From assembly GCA_021324795.1 (NCBI GenBank), contig JAJPIK010000060.1, positions 1 to 64,000 on the forward strand: a stretch of DNA of 64,000 nt, given 5' to 3'. Shown piece after piece: positions 8,358-17,794 of the stretch. The position numbers and the translations under genes were made by a program. Source of the stretch: Chloroflexota bacterium (GTDB taxonomy: Bacteria; Chloroflexota; UBA6077; FW602-bin22; CADDYW01). A model generated the notes under the pieces. That model did not search any database and had not been told where the DNA came from. It saw only the letters and a list, made by a program, of their open reading frames with translations. Within the stretch, counting starts at the first letter, position 1; every line of letters starts with the position of its first letter.

Positions 8358-10343
8358 CTACTTGTAGCTTCGCTGGGATGGGTGGACGTATTCGAACTCG
8401 AGCGGCTCTTTGTGGAGAACCGGTCGCTTCCCGACCCCACGGAATTCCCAGGCCGCGACGTAGGAAAAATGCTCGTCGTCGCGCAGTGCCTCACCGTCAG
8501 GCGTTTGGCTTTCTTCGCGGAAATGGCCGCCACAGGATTCAGTGCGGTGGAGCGCGTCAATCGTCAGCAACTCGGCCATCTCCAAATAGTCAGCGACGCG
8601 CCCAGCGTATTCCAGGCTATAGTTCTTGTTGTCGGGAGTTCCGGGGACAATCACATTCTCCCAGAATTCCTCGCGCAGCTTCGGAATCGCAGCGAGTGTT
8701 TTCCGTAGCCCGGCCTCGTTGCGCGCCATGCCCACGTAATCCCAGAGCAGCCGCCCCAGCTCGCGATGGATATCGCGGGGAGTGCGCTCCCCGCTTGCCT
8801 TTAGCAACCGATCGAGCCGTGACTGAACAGCCTCGGCAGCTTCTTCAAATGCCTCGTCTTCGGTACTGACCTGGGGCAGCTTCACACTCGCCAGGTAGTT
8901 GGCGATGCTATAGGGAGCGATGAAGTAACCGTCGGCAAGCGCTTGCATCAAAGCACTCGCGCCCAGGCGGTTCGCGCCATGGTCCGAAAAGTTGGCTTCG
9001 CCGAGGACGAACAACCCCGGAATTGTGCTTTGGAGACCATAATCGACCCACAGGCCCCCCATTGTGTAGTGGATCGCCGGATAGATCCGCATCGGCGTCT
9101 CATAGGCGTTCTCGCCGGTAATCCTCTCGTACATCTCGAAGAGATTGCCGTATTCGGCGCGAATGTAGTCGATGCCCAGCCGCTTGATGTCGTCGCGGAA
9201 ATCCAGGTACACCGCCAGTCCACTTTCGCCAACGCCACGGCCTTCGTCGCAGACTTCCTTGGCATTGCGCGAGGCCACGTCACGCGGCACGAGGTTGCCG
9301 AAGCTGGGGTACTTGCGCTCCAGGTAGTAATCCCGGTCCTCCTCTGGGATCTGGTTCGGCGGACGGCGATCTCCCGGTTTCTTCGGGACCCAGATCCGAC
9401 CGTTATTACGGAGGCTCTCACTCATCAAGGTCAGCTTCGATTGATGCTCACCGGAGACCGGAATACAGGTTGGGTGAATTTGAGTGAAGCATGGGTTGGC
9501 GAAATAGGCACCGCGTTTGTGGGCGCGCCAGGCAGCGGTAACGTTCGAATTCACCGCATTGGTCGAGAGGTAGTAGGCGTTGCCGTAACCACCAGTCGCC
9601 AGGATCACCGCGTGACCATCGTAACGCTCGATCTCCCCGGTCAGGAGGTTGCGGACGATGATACCACGAGCGTGCCCGTCGACCACGACCAGGTCGAGCA
9701 TCTCGCGACGTGGATAGATCGTGACCGTTCCATTGTCGACCTGGCGCATCAGCGATTGGTAGGCGCCGAGGAGAAGCTGCTGGCCAGTTTGACCGCGGGC
9801 ATAAAAGGTTCGCGAGACCTGAGCACCGCCAAAGGAGCGGTTCGAGAGCAGTCCGCCGTATTCGCGTTCGAAGGGGACGCCCTGGGCGACGCACTGATCG
9901 ATGATGTTGACGCTCAGTTGAGCAAGGCGATAGACGTTACCTTCCCGCGAGCGGTAGTCGCCGCCTTTGATCGTATCGTAAAAGAGGCGCCAGATACTGT
10001 CACCGTCGTTACGGTAGTTCTTTGCCGCGTTGATGCCGCCTTGCGCAGCGATGCTATGAGCGCGACGGGGACTGTCCTGGATGCAGAAGCTCAGTATCCG
10101 ATAGCCGAGCTCACCAAGCGAAGCGGCGACCGAAGATCCGGCCAGGCCGGTGCCAACGACGATAATGGTATACTTCCGTCGGTTGTTGGGCGCGACCAGC
10201 TTGTAGTCGTCCTTGCAGCGTGTCCATTTCTCCGCCAGCGGGCCGTCGGGAACCTTTGAATCGAGTTTGCTATCGAGGGCTTCGAGGTAGAAATCCTTGT
10301 CCGCGAACCGTTCTAATGTTTCGATCCGTGCTTCGGAAGCCAT
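8358..10343 (-). CDS. sdhA: Succinate dehydrogenase / fumarate reductase flavoprotein subunit
   Basis: This 661-aa subunit binds FAD and oxidises succinate to fumarate. The dinucleotide-binding motif VVGTGLAGS is at about 62-70, and [15 protein letters not shown] (about 95-109) contains the histidine that forms the covalent FAD bond. Further family motifs are [13 protein letters not shown] (about 250) and the active-site region QIHPTCIP, followed by MGGLWVDYG and [17 protein letters not shown]. The length of about 660 aa is that of the B-type enzymes, longer than the E. coli protein. It lies 3 bp downstream of sdhC and forms one operon with sdhB. Confidence 0.95.
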   Translation of the reverse strand: MASEARIETLERFADKDFYLEALDSKLDSKVPDGPLAEKWTRCKDDYKLVAPNNRRKYTIIVVGTGLAGSSVAASLGELGYRILSFCIQDSPRRAHSIAAQGGINAAKNYRNDGDSIWRLFYDTIKGGDYRSREGNVYRLAQLSVNIIDQCVAQGVPFEREYGGLLSNRSFGGAQVSRTFYARGQTGQQLLLGAYQSLMRQVDNGTVTIYPRREMLDLVVVDGHARGIIVRNLLTGEIERYDGHAVILATGGYGNAYYLSTNAVNSNVTAAWRAHKRGAYFANPCFTQIHPTCIPVSGEHQSKLTLMSESLRNNGRIWVPKKPGDRRPPNQIPEEDRDYYLERKYPSFGNLVPRDVASRNAKEVCDEGRGVGESGLAVYLDFRDDIKRLGIDYIRAEYGNLFEMYERITGENAYETPMRIYPAIHYTMGGLWVDYGLQSTIPGLFVLGEANFSDHGANRLGASALMQALADGYFIAPYSIANYLASVKLPQVSTEDEAFEEAAEAVQSRLDRLLKASGERTPRDIHRELGRLLWDYVGMARNEAGLRKTLAAIPKLREEFWENVIVPGTPDNKNYSLEYAGRVADYLEMAELLTIDALHRTESCGGHFREESQTPDGEALRDDEHFSYVAAWEFRGVGKRPVLHKEPLEFEYVHPSQRSYK

Positions 10344-10346
10344 TAT

Positions 10347-11117
10347 TTACCCTCGTACAAAGTAGATCCAAAGAGGAATCGCAATAAACCCAGCAGCGAT
10401 CAGTACGGCAGCCACTCGGCTGATCTGGAGCAACGTCGGTGTATAGCGGGGATGATCGAGGCCAAGCGAATTGAGCGCGCTGGTGATCCCGTGCCAGAGA
10501 TGAAAACCGATCAGTGCTAAACAGAAGACGTAGAAAACGACAATCGCGCTGTTGGTAAAGTTCTCGACGTCAAGTCGGTACAGATCCCGGATGCCAGGCG
10601 TGCCGAAGGCCGGCGACGTCACCGGATAGTCCGGCCCGAACTTGAACTGCAGCAGATGGACGATCAGGAAGACCACGATGACTAACCCGGTGACAATCAT
10701 GGTCGACGAGGCAATCCCCTTGCGGCTCGGTTTTCCCGCCCAGCCGTAGCCAAAGAGGCGACGTGCTGAGTTGTAATAAGGGACCGGTCGCGCGCTCCGG
10801 TTCGTCAGCCAGTTGGTCACGGCTTCGGCGACGTGAACGACAAAGATGGCCAGCAAGCCGATTTCTGCCGGTACGATCAGCGGATTGACGATGAGCCAGT
10901 TGGAATACTCGTTGAGCGAGGCCGGTCCGAAGAACAAAAGCAGATTTCCGATCAGATGAAAAATGAGGAAGCCGACGAGACAAAGGCCAGTGATTGCCAT
11001 CAGCACTTTCTTTCCGACTGACGACGTAAAATACGAGTGTCGTCGGATTGGCGGCGAATCAGAGGTCTCGGGTGCCAGCGTGGGCGAGCTGAGGTACGGA
11101 GACTTTCTCACAGCCAT
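10347..11117 (-). CDS. sdhC: Succinate dehydrogenase cytochrome b subunit (single, five-helix type)
   Basis: A 256-aa membrane anchor with five predicted transmembrane helices, the single-subunit cytochrome b558 type that binds two haems and the quinone. Conserved histidines are seen in FLIFHLIGNLLLF, VVHVAEA, LIVHLLQF and FHLWHGITSA. The ATG at 11117 is chosen because GGGGAG lies 7 nt upstream. The open frame extends to 11234, but that extension crosses a terminator-like hairpin and the predicted promoter region. First gene of sdhCAB. Confidence 0.9.
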   Translation of the reverse strand: MAVRKSPYLSSPTLAPETSDSPPIRRHSYFTSSVGKKVLMAITGLCLVGFLIFHLIGNLLLFFGPASLNEYSNWLIVNPLIVPAEIGLLAIFVVHVAEAVTNWLTNRSARPVPYYNSARRLFGYGWAGKPSRKGIASSTMIVTGLVIVVFLIVHLLQFKFGPDYPVTSPAFGTPGIRDLYRLDVENFTNSAIVVFYVFCLALIGFHLWHGITSALNSLGLDHPRYTPTLLQISRVAAVLIAAGFIAIPLWIYFVRG

Positions 11118-11135
11118 GGTAGTACTCCCCGTGGG

Positions 11136-11171
11136 AAAAGCGTCAGCCAACCAGAGCTGCCTGGCTAACGC
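11136..11171 (-). terminator. Terminator-like hairpin in the sdhC leader (possible attenuator)
   Basis: On the minus strand GCGTTAGCCA (11171-11162) pairs with TGGCTGACGC (11149-11140), ten base pairs with one G-U, around a 12-nt loop, followed by TTTT (11139-11136). It sits directly before the sdhC ribosome-binding site and downstream of the predicted sdh promoter. It could end the upstream ABC operon transcript or attenuate sdh expression. Confidence 0.5.
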
Positions 11172-11204
11172 CTCCCGAATCGACGACCGTTTGGATTCGG
11201 TACG

Positions 11205-11234
11205 ATTATTCGCCTTGAGGGTAGGAAACGTCAA
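11205..11234 (-). promoter_or_regulatory. Predicted promoter for sdhCAB
   Basis: On the minus strand TTGACG (11234-11229) and AATAAT (11210-11205) are separated by 18 bp. A transcript would start near 11198 and carry an 80-nt leader holding the hairpin at 11136-11171. Confidence 0.5.
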
Positions 11235-11261
11235 GGAAAGAAACGGGGAAGGACCACGCTG

Positions 11262-12152
11262 CTACAGTTTCAGCCCGGTCATCACAATGCCCCGGACAAA
11301 GTAGCGCTGGGCGGCGAAGAAGAGGAAAAGCGCCGGCAGACTCATGATCACGGTCGCTGCCATGAGGAGATTGTCTTTCGAAGCTCCCGTCGACTCGGGA
11401 ACTGTCTGGAAGTAGCGTAAGCCCAGCGACATTGTGAACAGAGTCGGGTCGTTCAGGTAGATCAGTGGGCCAAGAAAATCGTTCCAGTTATTCAAGAAAA
11501 GGAGAATGGCCACGGTTGCCAGGGCCGGTCGTGACAAGGGGGCAATGATACTCCAGAGGATGGTAAACGAGCCGGCCCCGTCGACGCTCGCGGCATCGTC
11601 CAGGTCGCGAGGGATGGTCATCATGAATTGGCGCAGCAGGAAGACGGTAAAGGCTCCGCCTCCACCCCAGGCCGGTACGGTGAGGGGCAGAAACGTATTT
11701 ACCCAATGGATCTGGACGAAGACCAGGTACTGGGGGATGAGGGTCACTTCGTAGGGAATCATCATCGTGCTCAGGAGCACCATGAACAGCACGTCGCGCC
11801 CCGGGTAGCTGAAGCGGGCGAAGGAATAGGCGACGAGGGTGCCGGTGATCACTGCGCCAGGAATGGCGATGCCGGCGATGATCAGGCTATTCAGGAACCA
11901 TTGACCGATTGGCTGTTCGGAAAAGACCTGAACGTAGTTCTGCCATTGGGGAACCGCGGGGAAAAGCAGGGGCGGAAAGAACTGGGTTTCCGGAGGAGTT
12001 TTCAATGAGCTCGTGAGCGTCCAAAGGAATGGAAATCCCATGAGGATGCCCAGGACGAGCAAGACGAGATAGGTAAATCCTTTGCTCGCCAGGCGCGAGC
12101 GCTCTTGGATGATTGGCTTGGTCTGATCGGAAACGCGGACTGCTTGGGCCAT
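11262..12152 (-). CDS. Carbohydrate ABC transporter permease, MalG/UgpE type
   Basis: A 296-aa inner-membrane permease with six predicted transmembrane segments. The cytoplasmic EAA loop reads DAASVDGAGSFTILWSIIAPL (split over about 187-207), the site that docks onto the ATPase, and the protein ends with QRYFVRGIVMTGLKL as in CUT1-family transporters. It forms the translocation pore with the preceding MalF-type subunit, whose stop codon lies 3 bp upstream of its start. The binding protein gene heads the operon at 14586. No ATPase gene is adjacent, so a shared MsmK/UgpC-type ATPase encoded elsewhere is expected. Confidence 0.92.
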   Translation of the reverse strand: MAQAVRVSDQTKPIIQERSRLASKGFTYLVLLVLGILMGFPFLWTLTSSLKTPPETQFFPPLLFPAVPQWQNYVQVFSEQPIGQWFLNSLIIAGIAIPGAVITGTLVAYSFARFSYPGRDVLFMVLLSTMMIPYEVTLIPQYLVFVQIHWVNTFLPLTVPAWGGGGAFTVFLLRQFMMTIPRDLDDAASVDGAGSFTILWSIIAPLSRPALATVAILLFLNNWNDFLGPLIYLNDPTLFTMSLGLRYFQTVPESTGASKDNLLMAATVIMSLPALFLFFAAQRYFVRGIVMTGLKL

Positions 12153-12155
12153 CCC

Positions 12156-13088
12156 TTACTCACCCCCCGCGTAGTAGACCCAGGAGCGCGAGGCCCGAAG
12201 CTGGAGCCAGGTCAGCGCGATAATCAAGATCGCGAAAAGCCAGGCCAGCGCCGCGGCGTAGCCAAGGTTGAAGTACTGGAACGCCTGGTAATAGATGTTC
12301 ACGGCGTAGAACCAGGTGGCGTAGGCTGGTCCGCCCTCGGTGGCGACGAAGGCGGAGGTGAAGACCTGGAGGGCGCCGATGATCCCCAGGACGAGGTTGA
12401 AGAAGATCGTCGGGGTGAGCATCGGAATCGTCACGTGCCAGAATCGCTGCCAGCGATTCGCACCGTCGATCGACGCCGCGTCGTGAAGCTCCTCCGGCAC
12501 GCCTTGCAAGCCAGCCAGAAAGATAATCATGCGCGGACCGCCAATGCTCGTCCAAAGAGCAAGCGAGATCAGCCCGGGGATAGCCCACTCGGTCGATTGG
12601 AACCAGCGGGGGCCAGTGATGCCAATCCGGTAGAGTAGGCCGTTGACAATGCCCCAGTCTGGTTGGAGCAGCCATGCCCAGAGGACAGTCGAGGCGACGA
12701 TGGGCACGAGCGAAGGCATGAAGAAGAGCGTCCGGAAGAAGGAGGTGCCGCGTACGCGCACGTTCAGGAGCAGCGCCGCGGCGAGCGAGCCAAGCAGACC
12801 GAGAGGCACGCTGACTCCGGCGTAATAAAACGTCTTGACGAACGATGGCCAGAAAAGCTGATCCTGAGTAAATGCCTTGACGTAATTCCCGATGCCGATA
12901 AAGTTGGGGGCAGAGATGACATTATAGTTTGTAAAACTCAGTCCTAACGAAGCCAGGGCCGGCCCGAGCCAGAACAAAACGAATCCGATCAGCCACGGGC
13001 TGAGGTAGAGGTAGCCTTCCACGATCTGGCGTCGGCGGCGCGCCGACATCCGCGGTCGCGGCGGCACCACTCCAGTCTGTATGCTCAC
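12156..13088 (-). CDS. Carbohydrate ABC transporter permease, MalF/UgpA type
   Basis: A 310-aa polytopic membrane protein of the CUT1 permease family with six transmembrane segments. The N-terminal basic region precedes YLYLSPWLIGFVLFWLGPAL, the usual first helix of these subunits. The EAA loop is DAASIDGANRWQRFWHVTIP at about 207-226. It pairs with the MalG-type permease encoded 3 bp downstream. The start GTG/ATG region at 13088 lies 31 bp after the end of the binding-protein gene. The sugar transported cannot be inferred from the permease. Confidence 0.92.
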   Translation of the reverse strand: MSIQTGVVPPRPRMSARRRRQIVEGYLYLSPWLIGFVLFWLGPALASLGLSFTNYNVISAPNFIGIGNYVKAFTQDQLFWPSFVKTFYYAGVSVPLGLLGSLAAALLLNVRVRGTSFFRTLFFMPSLVPIVASTVLWAWLLQPDWGIVNGLLYRIGITGPRWFQSTEWAIPGLISLALWTSIGGPRMIIFLAGLQGVPEELHDAASIDGANRWQRFWHVTIPMLTPTIFFNLVLGIIGALQVFTSAFVATEGGPAYATWFYAVNIYYQAFQYFNLGYAAALAWLFAILIIALTWLQLRASRSWVYYAGGE

Positions 13089-13119
13089 GTTGCTCGCTCT
13101 CTCTAACCCTCAGTCCCCA

Positions 13120-14586
13120 TTATGTCATTGGCTCGTCCAGGACTTTCTGAACAGCATTCTCGGCATTGTTCAGAGCGTCCTTGAACGGGGCCTTGCCCAG
13201 ATAGAACTGGGCGAAGGACTGGGCAAAGGTCGTCTCGTATTCGGTGCCCCGGGCATTGGCCGGAACGATCGCCGGCATAGCGGTCAAGAGGTTCTTGACG
13301 AACGGCTGGAAGTTGGGATTGGCGGTGAAGTACTTGTCGGTCATCACGTCAGGGCGGACCAATGCCCCTTCATTACCTTCGGTATCCATGGTCAAGATGC
13401 CATCGTGATCGCTGAGGAGCTTGACGAACTGCCAGGCTTCATAAGGATACTTGCTCTTCGCGTTGACGTTCCAGGTGCCGCCACGTAACTGGGACGGGTG
13501 CTTGCCATCAGAGCGCTTGGGGAAAAGCACTGACTTTAGCTTCGCGAGTTTGGGATCTTTGATCGCCCTGTCGATCTGGAAGACGCTCAGTGACCCGCCC
13601 TGGATACAAGCAACCTTGCCCGAAGCAAAGAATGCCGTGTTGGCTCCTTGATAAGAGCCGGGCAGAGAGACAATTTTATCCTGCTGGCAGAGATCCCAAA
13701 TCCACTGCATAGCGGGCAAGGTCTTCGAATTGGTGAGCAGCGCTTTCTTACCGTCCTCGGAGATGATGTCAGCATTGTAAGCGCGGGCGATGGTCGTGAC
13801 ACCGATAGCCGCGAGGCTCAGGTCGATCGAGTAGTGGTCGACCTGATTGCCGGACTTCTTAAAGAGCTTGAGAAGGACCTCGTGGACTTTGTTCATCGTC
13901 CAATCGGAGCTTTCATAGTCAGGCAGGGTGATGCCTGCTTCCTGGAGCATGAGATCGTTGAAGTGCAGCCCGTCGTGACCACTCCATCCCCAGCTTGGTA
14001 GTCCCCAGAGTTTGCCTTTGTAGTATTGCATGTCCATGAAAGGCTTGTACCACTGGGTGAGGTCGAGCTTGTCTTGCGCAACGTAGTCGTCGAGCGCGCG
14101 GAGAATCCCCTGGGGAACGGCGCGATAGAATTCCCAGTGCGAGGGATCGAAGGCGAAGTTGTCGCCGAGCGTGCCGGCCGCGTACATCGCGTACATCTTG
14201 GGATAGGCTTCTTGCTGGCTATTGGGGACCGGGATGGGGCGTAAGATCATCTTGCGGTTCGGATACTGCTTTTGGTAGCGATCGATCATGTGCTGTGGCC
14301 AGGGAGTGCCAATTCCGCGGAAGGTATCCCAGTAAAGCGTGATTGCTTCATTCGTGCCGCCGCTTGCCGATTGTGCCGGAGCAGTGGTTGGTTGGCTCGA
14401 CGTGGCTTGGCTCGCGGTCGGCTGACCGGCTGGGCTGCTCGACGATTGAGCCGAGGCGGCCGTTGGCTGGGCGGCTGGCGCGGTGGACGACGAGCATGCC
14501 GCCAGCGCGGCCGTACCAAAGAAGGCCGTAGCAACCAGTCCAATAATCCGGCGTCGGCTGATTGGTGTCGAAGGAGTGCCGGGCAT
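13120..14586 (-). CDS. Extracellular sugar-binding lipoprotein of ABC transporter
   Basis: A 488-aa solute-binding protein of the family 1 (MalE-like) type. The N-terminus has an SRRRIIG motif followed by a hydrophobic run and the lipobox LAAC, so it may be exported by the Tat or Sec route and lipid-anchored on the outer face of the membrane. A Ser/Thr/Ala/Gln-rich linker of about 50 residues links the lipid anchor to the binding domain beginning near EAITLYWDTF. The ATG at 14586 is preceded by GGAGGA with 6-nt spacing; an upstream in-frame start at 14619 lacks one. It heads the operon with the two permeases. Confidence 0.92.
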   Translation of the reverse strand: MPGTPSTPISRRRIIGLVATAFFGTAALAACSSSTAPAAQPTAASAQSSSSPAGQPTASQATSSQPTTAPAQSASGGTNEAITLYWDTFRGIGTPWPQHMIDRYQKQYPNRKMILRPIPVPNSQQEAYPKMYAMYAAGTLGDNFAFDPSHWEFYRAVPQGILRALDDYVAQDKLDLTQWYKPFMDMQYYKGKLWGLPSWGWSGHDGLHFNDLMLQEAGITLPDYESSDWTMNKVHEVLLKLFKKSGNQVDHYSIDLSLAAIGVTTIARAYNADIISEDGKKALLTNSKTLPAMQWIWDLCQQDKIVSLPGSYQGANTAFFASGKVACIQGGSLSVFQIDRAIKDPKLAKLKSVLFPKRSDGKHPSQLRGGTWNVNAKSKYPYEAWQFVKLLSDHDGILTMDTEGNEGALVRPDVMTDKYFTANPNFQPFVKNLLTAMPAIVPANARGTEYETTFAQSFAQFYLGKAPFKDALNNAENAVQKVLDEPMT

Positions 14587-14852
14587 TGCTAATCCTCCAG
14601 TGTATCGGCGATTGTGCAATCGTGTCTCGATCGTTCGCTCTATCGTAACCCAATCGGCCCTTCTCGTTCAACCATGTCTAGCTCTCCCCTAATAATACCC
14701 TTTCTTTCTGACAGAAGGTTATACTAAGGGTTGCTTGACAATTTTACCTGCTTTCGCGGCCCCCGGGGACCGGTGTGACTCCCAATGAGTTGACCAGTAC
14801 TAGTCGTCGATGCTATCGTGACCCTGAAATTCTCAGCGGGGGGCGGAGAGCC

Positions 14853-15620
14853 GTGGCTCTAACCATTGATTTGACCGGAAAAGTGGCCTTGGTGACCGGC
14901 GCGGGCACGGGGATCGGCGTGGGCATCGCCGAATCACTCGCCGAGGCAGGCGCCGACGTTGCGCTTGCCTACCACTCGAGTGGTCAGGGAGCGCAAGATC
15001 TCGCCAGCAAGCTGCGCGCGGCTGGCCACCGAGCGATCACCGTCGAGATCGACTTACGAAACGTCGCCGACATTGATCGCCTGGTCGCGACGACAGTCGA
15101 GCAACTTGGCCCAATCGACGTCTTGATCAATAATTCGGGTATTACTGATCCTCATCCCCCACTCGAGCTGACCGAAGAGCAGTGGGATCGCACTTTAGAC
15201 ATCAACCTCAAAGGCATGTTCTTCTGCTCGCAGCGCGCAGCACGAGTCATGATCGAGCACCGGCTTCGCGGCTCGATCGTCAACTTGAGCTCGGTCCATT
15301 CCCACAATGTCTATCCCAACCACACCCACTACGCGGCGACGAAAGCCGCGATTAATCACATGACGCGCTCATTGGCCCGACACTTGGCGCCGCACGGTAT
15401 CCGGGTCAACGCAATCGCCCCCGGCGCGGTCGAAGTGCCCCGCTATTTTCGAACGATGCCGGACTACGACCGCGACGACTGGGGCAAGCGCATTCCCCTC
15501 GGGCGTGTTGGCACTCCCGCCGACATCGGTCCTACTGCGGCCTTTCTCTGCTCGGATCTCGCGAGCTGGTTGACCGGGCAAGTCATTTTCATTGACGGAG
15601 GTGGTTTGCTACGGGGGTGA
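14853..15620 (+). CDS. Short-chain dehydrogenase/reductase (SDR)
   Basis: A 255-aa classical SDR. It has the Rossmann motif TGAGTGIG near residue 17, NNSG in the middle, the catalytic serine in NLSSVHS, and the YAATK motif giving catalytic Tyr and Lys. The C-terminus FIDGGGLLRG is typical of the FabG/glucose dehydrogenase group. These enzymes use NAD(P)H to interconvert an alcohol and a carbonyl, often a sugar or acyl-ACP. The GTG at 14853 is preferred because GGAG lies 4 nt upstream; the open frame reaches back to 14775. It diverges from a sugar ABC operon, which suggests a role in sugar oxidation, though this is inference. Confidence 0.85.
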   Translation: MALTIDLTGKVALVTGAGTGIGVGIAESLAEAGADVALAYHSSGQGAQDLASKLRAAGHRAITVEIDLRNVADIDRLVATTVEQLGPIDVLINNSGITDPHPPLELTEEQWDRTLDINLKGMFFCSQRAARVMIEHRLRGSIVNLSSVHSHNVYPNHTHYAATKAAINHMTRSLARHLAPHGIRVNAIAPGAVEVPRYFRTMPDYDRDDWGKRIPLGRVGTPADIGPTAAFLCSDLASWLTGQVIFIDGGGLLRG

Positions 15621-15625
15621 AATAG

Positions 15626-16609
15626 TTAGTAAGCAGCCAGTTCCCGGATCGCCTTTTCGATCTTCACCGTGTTCGGCAGATAACTCTCTTCAAGAGTGCT
15701 GTTAAATGGCGTAGCCGGAGCGTCTGGCGCGGCCACCCGGACGATTGGGCCATCGAGGGTGTCGAATGCTTCGCTGGCGATGATCGCGGCGATCTCGCCG
15801 CCGAGGCCGCCGGTCAGCGAGTCCTCGTGGACAATGATTACCTTATGGGTGCGCTTGACTGACTCGAGGATGGCCGGTTTATCGAGTGGCGAAAGGGTGC
15901 GCAAGTCGAGCACTTCGACATCGATTCCCTCGCTGGCAACTATTTCGGCCGCCTTTAAGCTCTCGTGCAGCATCATGCCGTAGGTAATGATGCTGAGGTG
16001 GCGGCCGGGCCGAGCGATCGTCGCTTTGCCGAGTGGGAGAGTATAATCCTCGTCGGGAACTTCGTCCTTGATCAGCCGATAGGTTCGCTTGTGCTCGAGA
16101 AAGAGCACCGGATCGGGATCACGTATTGCGCTCTTGAGTAGCCCCTTGGCATCGGCCGGCGTTGCCGGGGCGACTACCTTCAAGCCCGGCACGTGAGCAA
16201 ACGTTGCTTCAATCGACTGGGAGTGATAAAGGCCACCGTGGATCCCTGCGCCGTAGGGAGTGCGGATCACCAGTGGACAGCTCCAGGTGCCGTGTGAGCG
16301 GTAGCGCATTCGCGCGGCTTCGCTGACGATCTGATCCATGGCTGGCCAGATAAAATCGGCAAACTGAATCTCGGCGATTGGTCGATGACCAGCCAGGCTT
16401 GCTCCGATTGCTACCCCGACAATGGCCGACTCGCTCAGTGGCGTGTCGATGATTCGGCTCGGACCATAGCGATCGATCAGCCCCTCGGTCGCACGGAAGA
16501 CTCCGCCGCGTCGACCGACGTCCTGCCCCATGATGATCACGCGCTCGTCGCTGGCGAGTTCTTCGTCCAGGGCGTCGCGAATCGCTTGGAGAACATTCTT
16601 CACCGTCAT
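15626..16609 (-). CDS. 2-oxoacid dehydrogenase E1 component, beta subunit
   Basis: A 327-aa transketolase-like beta subunit. Visible motifs include IIMGQDVGRRGGVFRATEGL (about 25-44), DTPLSESAIVGVAIG and EIQFADFIWPAMDQIVSEAA, and a C-terminal transketolase domain with VEVLDLRTLSPLD. Together with the alpha subunit it decarboxylates a 2-oxoacid on thiamine diphosphate. Sequence style is closer to branched-chain 2-oxoacid dehydrogenases than to pyruvate dehydrogenase. Its start overlaps the alpha stop as ATGA. No E2 or E3 gene is adjacent. Confidence 0.88.
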   Translation of the reverse strand: MTVKNVLQAIRDALDEELASDERVIIMGQDVGRRGGVFRATEGLIDRYGPSRIIDTPLSESAIVGVAIGASLAGHRPIAEIQFADFIWPAMDQIVSEAARMRYRSHGTWSCPLVIRTPYGAGIHGGLYHSQSIEATFAHVPGLKVVAPATPADAKGLLKSAIRDPDPVLFLEHKRTYRLIKDEVPDEDYTLPLGKATIARPGRHLSIITYGMMLHESLKAAEIVASEGIDVEVLDLRTLSPLDKPAILESVKRTHKVIIVHEDSLTGGLGGEIAAIIASEAFDTLDGPIVRVAAPDAPATPFNSTLEESYLPNTVKIEKAIRELAAY

Positions 16610-17640
16610 CGTGCGCCTCCTTCCGCGGATTCTTCTGCAAAGACGTGACGCAGCATGTCGGAGGGCGCCGGATGAGGAGCCGAGTCGGCAAATTCAACCG
16701 CCTCATCGACTTCGGCAACGACGTCAGATTGGATTGCCCGACTCGTGATCTCATCGAGCACGCCCAGCGCACACAGACGGCGCTGGAAAGCCGGGAGGGG
16801 GTCATGTGCGATGGCCTCCTCGACTTCTTCGCGTGAACGATAGAGACGATCGTCGTCGTCGCTCGAATGGGGCGTAAAGCGATACACTTTGGCCTCGATC
16901 AAAGTTGGCCCCTCGCCAGCCAACGCGCGGGTCCGCGCTTCGCGGACGGCCAGGGCCACGGCGATTGGATCGTTGCCGTCGACCACCATGCCGGTTATAC
17001 CGTAGGAAGTAGCGCGCGTAGCCACGTCCTCGATCGCCATCTGGAGATGCTGCGGGACCGAGATGGCATACCCATTGTTCTCACAGAAGAAGATCACCGG
17101 CAGGCGATGGACAGCGGCGAAGTTCACCCCTTCGTGGAAGTCGCCTTTGCTACTACCCCCTTCGCCGAAATATGCCACCGCGACGACTGGCTCGCCGGAA
17201 AGTTTGGCGCTCAACGCCAGGCCAACCGCGTGAGGAATCTGAGTGGAGACGACGCTCGATCCGGAGATGATTCGCCAGCGGGCGTGGCTAAAGTGCATCG
17301 GTAGTTGGCGGCCGTTACTGCTCGGGTCTCCCTCACGAGCAAAGATGCTGAGCATGATCTCGCGAGCGGTCATCCCGACGCCTACCGCGAGGGCTAGGTT
17401 CCGATAGTACGGGCAGATCCAATCGCGACCACGCTCAAGCCCAAAGGCGCTGCCGACCTCGGCCGCTTCGTGGCCACGGCTGGTGATCACAAAGTGGGCA
17501 CGTCCTTGCCGGCTTAACGTCCAGGCGCGCAGATCAAGCGTCCGACTTAGCAGCATGCGGCGGTAGAGCTCGCGAAGTGTTGCTCCGTCGAAGTCGCTGG
17601 GGATTGATGCCACGTCGATGGAGCTACGGGTGGAGATCAT
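16606..17640 (-). CDS. 2-oxoacid dehydrogenase E1 component, alpha subunit (branched-chain-like)
   Basis: A 344-aa thiamine-diphosphate-binding subunit. The TPP motif reads GEGGSSKGDFHEGVNFA (about 160-176), and YRFTPHSSDDDD is the phosphorylation-loop region typical of branched-chain 2-oxoacid dehydrogenase E1 alpha. FFCENNGYAISVP matches the family. It catalyses decarboxylation of a 2-oxoacid and reductive acylation of lipoyl-E2. It is translationally coupled to the beta subunit. It diverges from the HlyD-like gene at 17795. Substrate assignment to branched-chain acids is by motif resemblance only. Confidence 0.87.
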   Translation of the reverse strand: MISTRSSIDVASIPSDFDGATLRELYRRMLLSRTLDLRAWTLSRQGRAHFVITSRGHEAAEVGSAFGLERGRDWICPYYRNLALAVGVGMTAREIMLSIFAREGDPSSNGRQLPMHFSHARWRIISGSSVVSTQIPHAVGLALSAKLSGEPVVAVAYFGEGGSSKGDFHEGVNFAAVHRLPVIFFCENNGYAISVPQHLQMAIEDVATRATSYGITGMVVDGNDPIAVALAVREARTRALAGEGPTLIEAKVYRFTPHSSDDDDRLYRSREEVEEAIAHDPLPAFQRRLCALGVLDEITSRAIQSDVVAEVDEAVEFADSAPHPAPSDMLRHVFAEESAEGGAR

Positions 17641-17724
17641 GGCGGCTTTGCCCTCCTTTGTCCGGTCAGGATGTTTGGTGGTAGCCGAGCGCTATCTATG
17701 ATACACGACCGGTGGTGCGCTCTA

Positions 17725-17754
17725 TTGACAACGGTAGAGCGGCCGTGATAGCAT
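17725..17754 (+). promoter_or_regulatory. Predicted promoter for the HlyD-like gene
   Basis: TTGACA at 17725-17730 and TAGCAT at 17749-17754 are separated by 18 bp, about 40 bp before the ATG at 17795. Confidence 0.45.
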
Positions 17755-17794
17755 CCGCGCGATTCCGGTCGCCCCAATCTAATAGCGAGGAACC

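Noticed and set aside
8943-10259. 438-aa open frame antisense to sdhA
   Set aside because: It is a shadow of a strongly conserved gene, has no recognisable domain and no ribosome-binding site.
14587-14852. Inverted repeat ACCCTT...AAGGGT with a TTGACA box between the binding-protein gene and the SDR
   Set aside because: No acceptable -10 box at the right spacing on either strand, so no promoter or operator is claimed.
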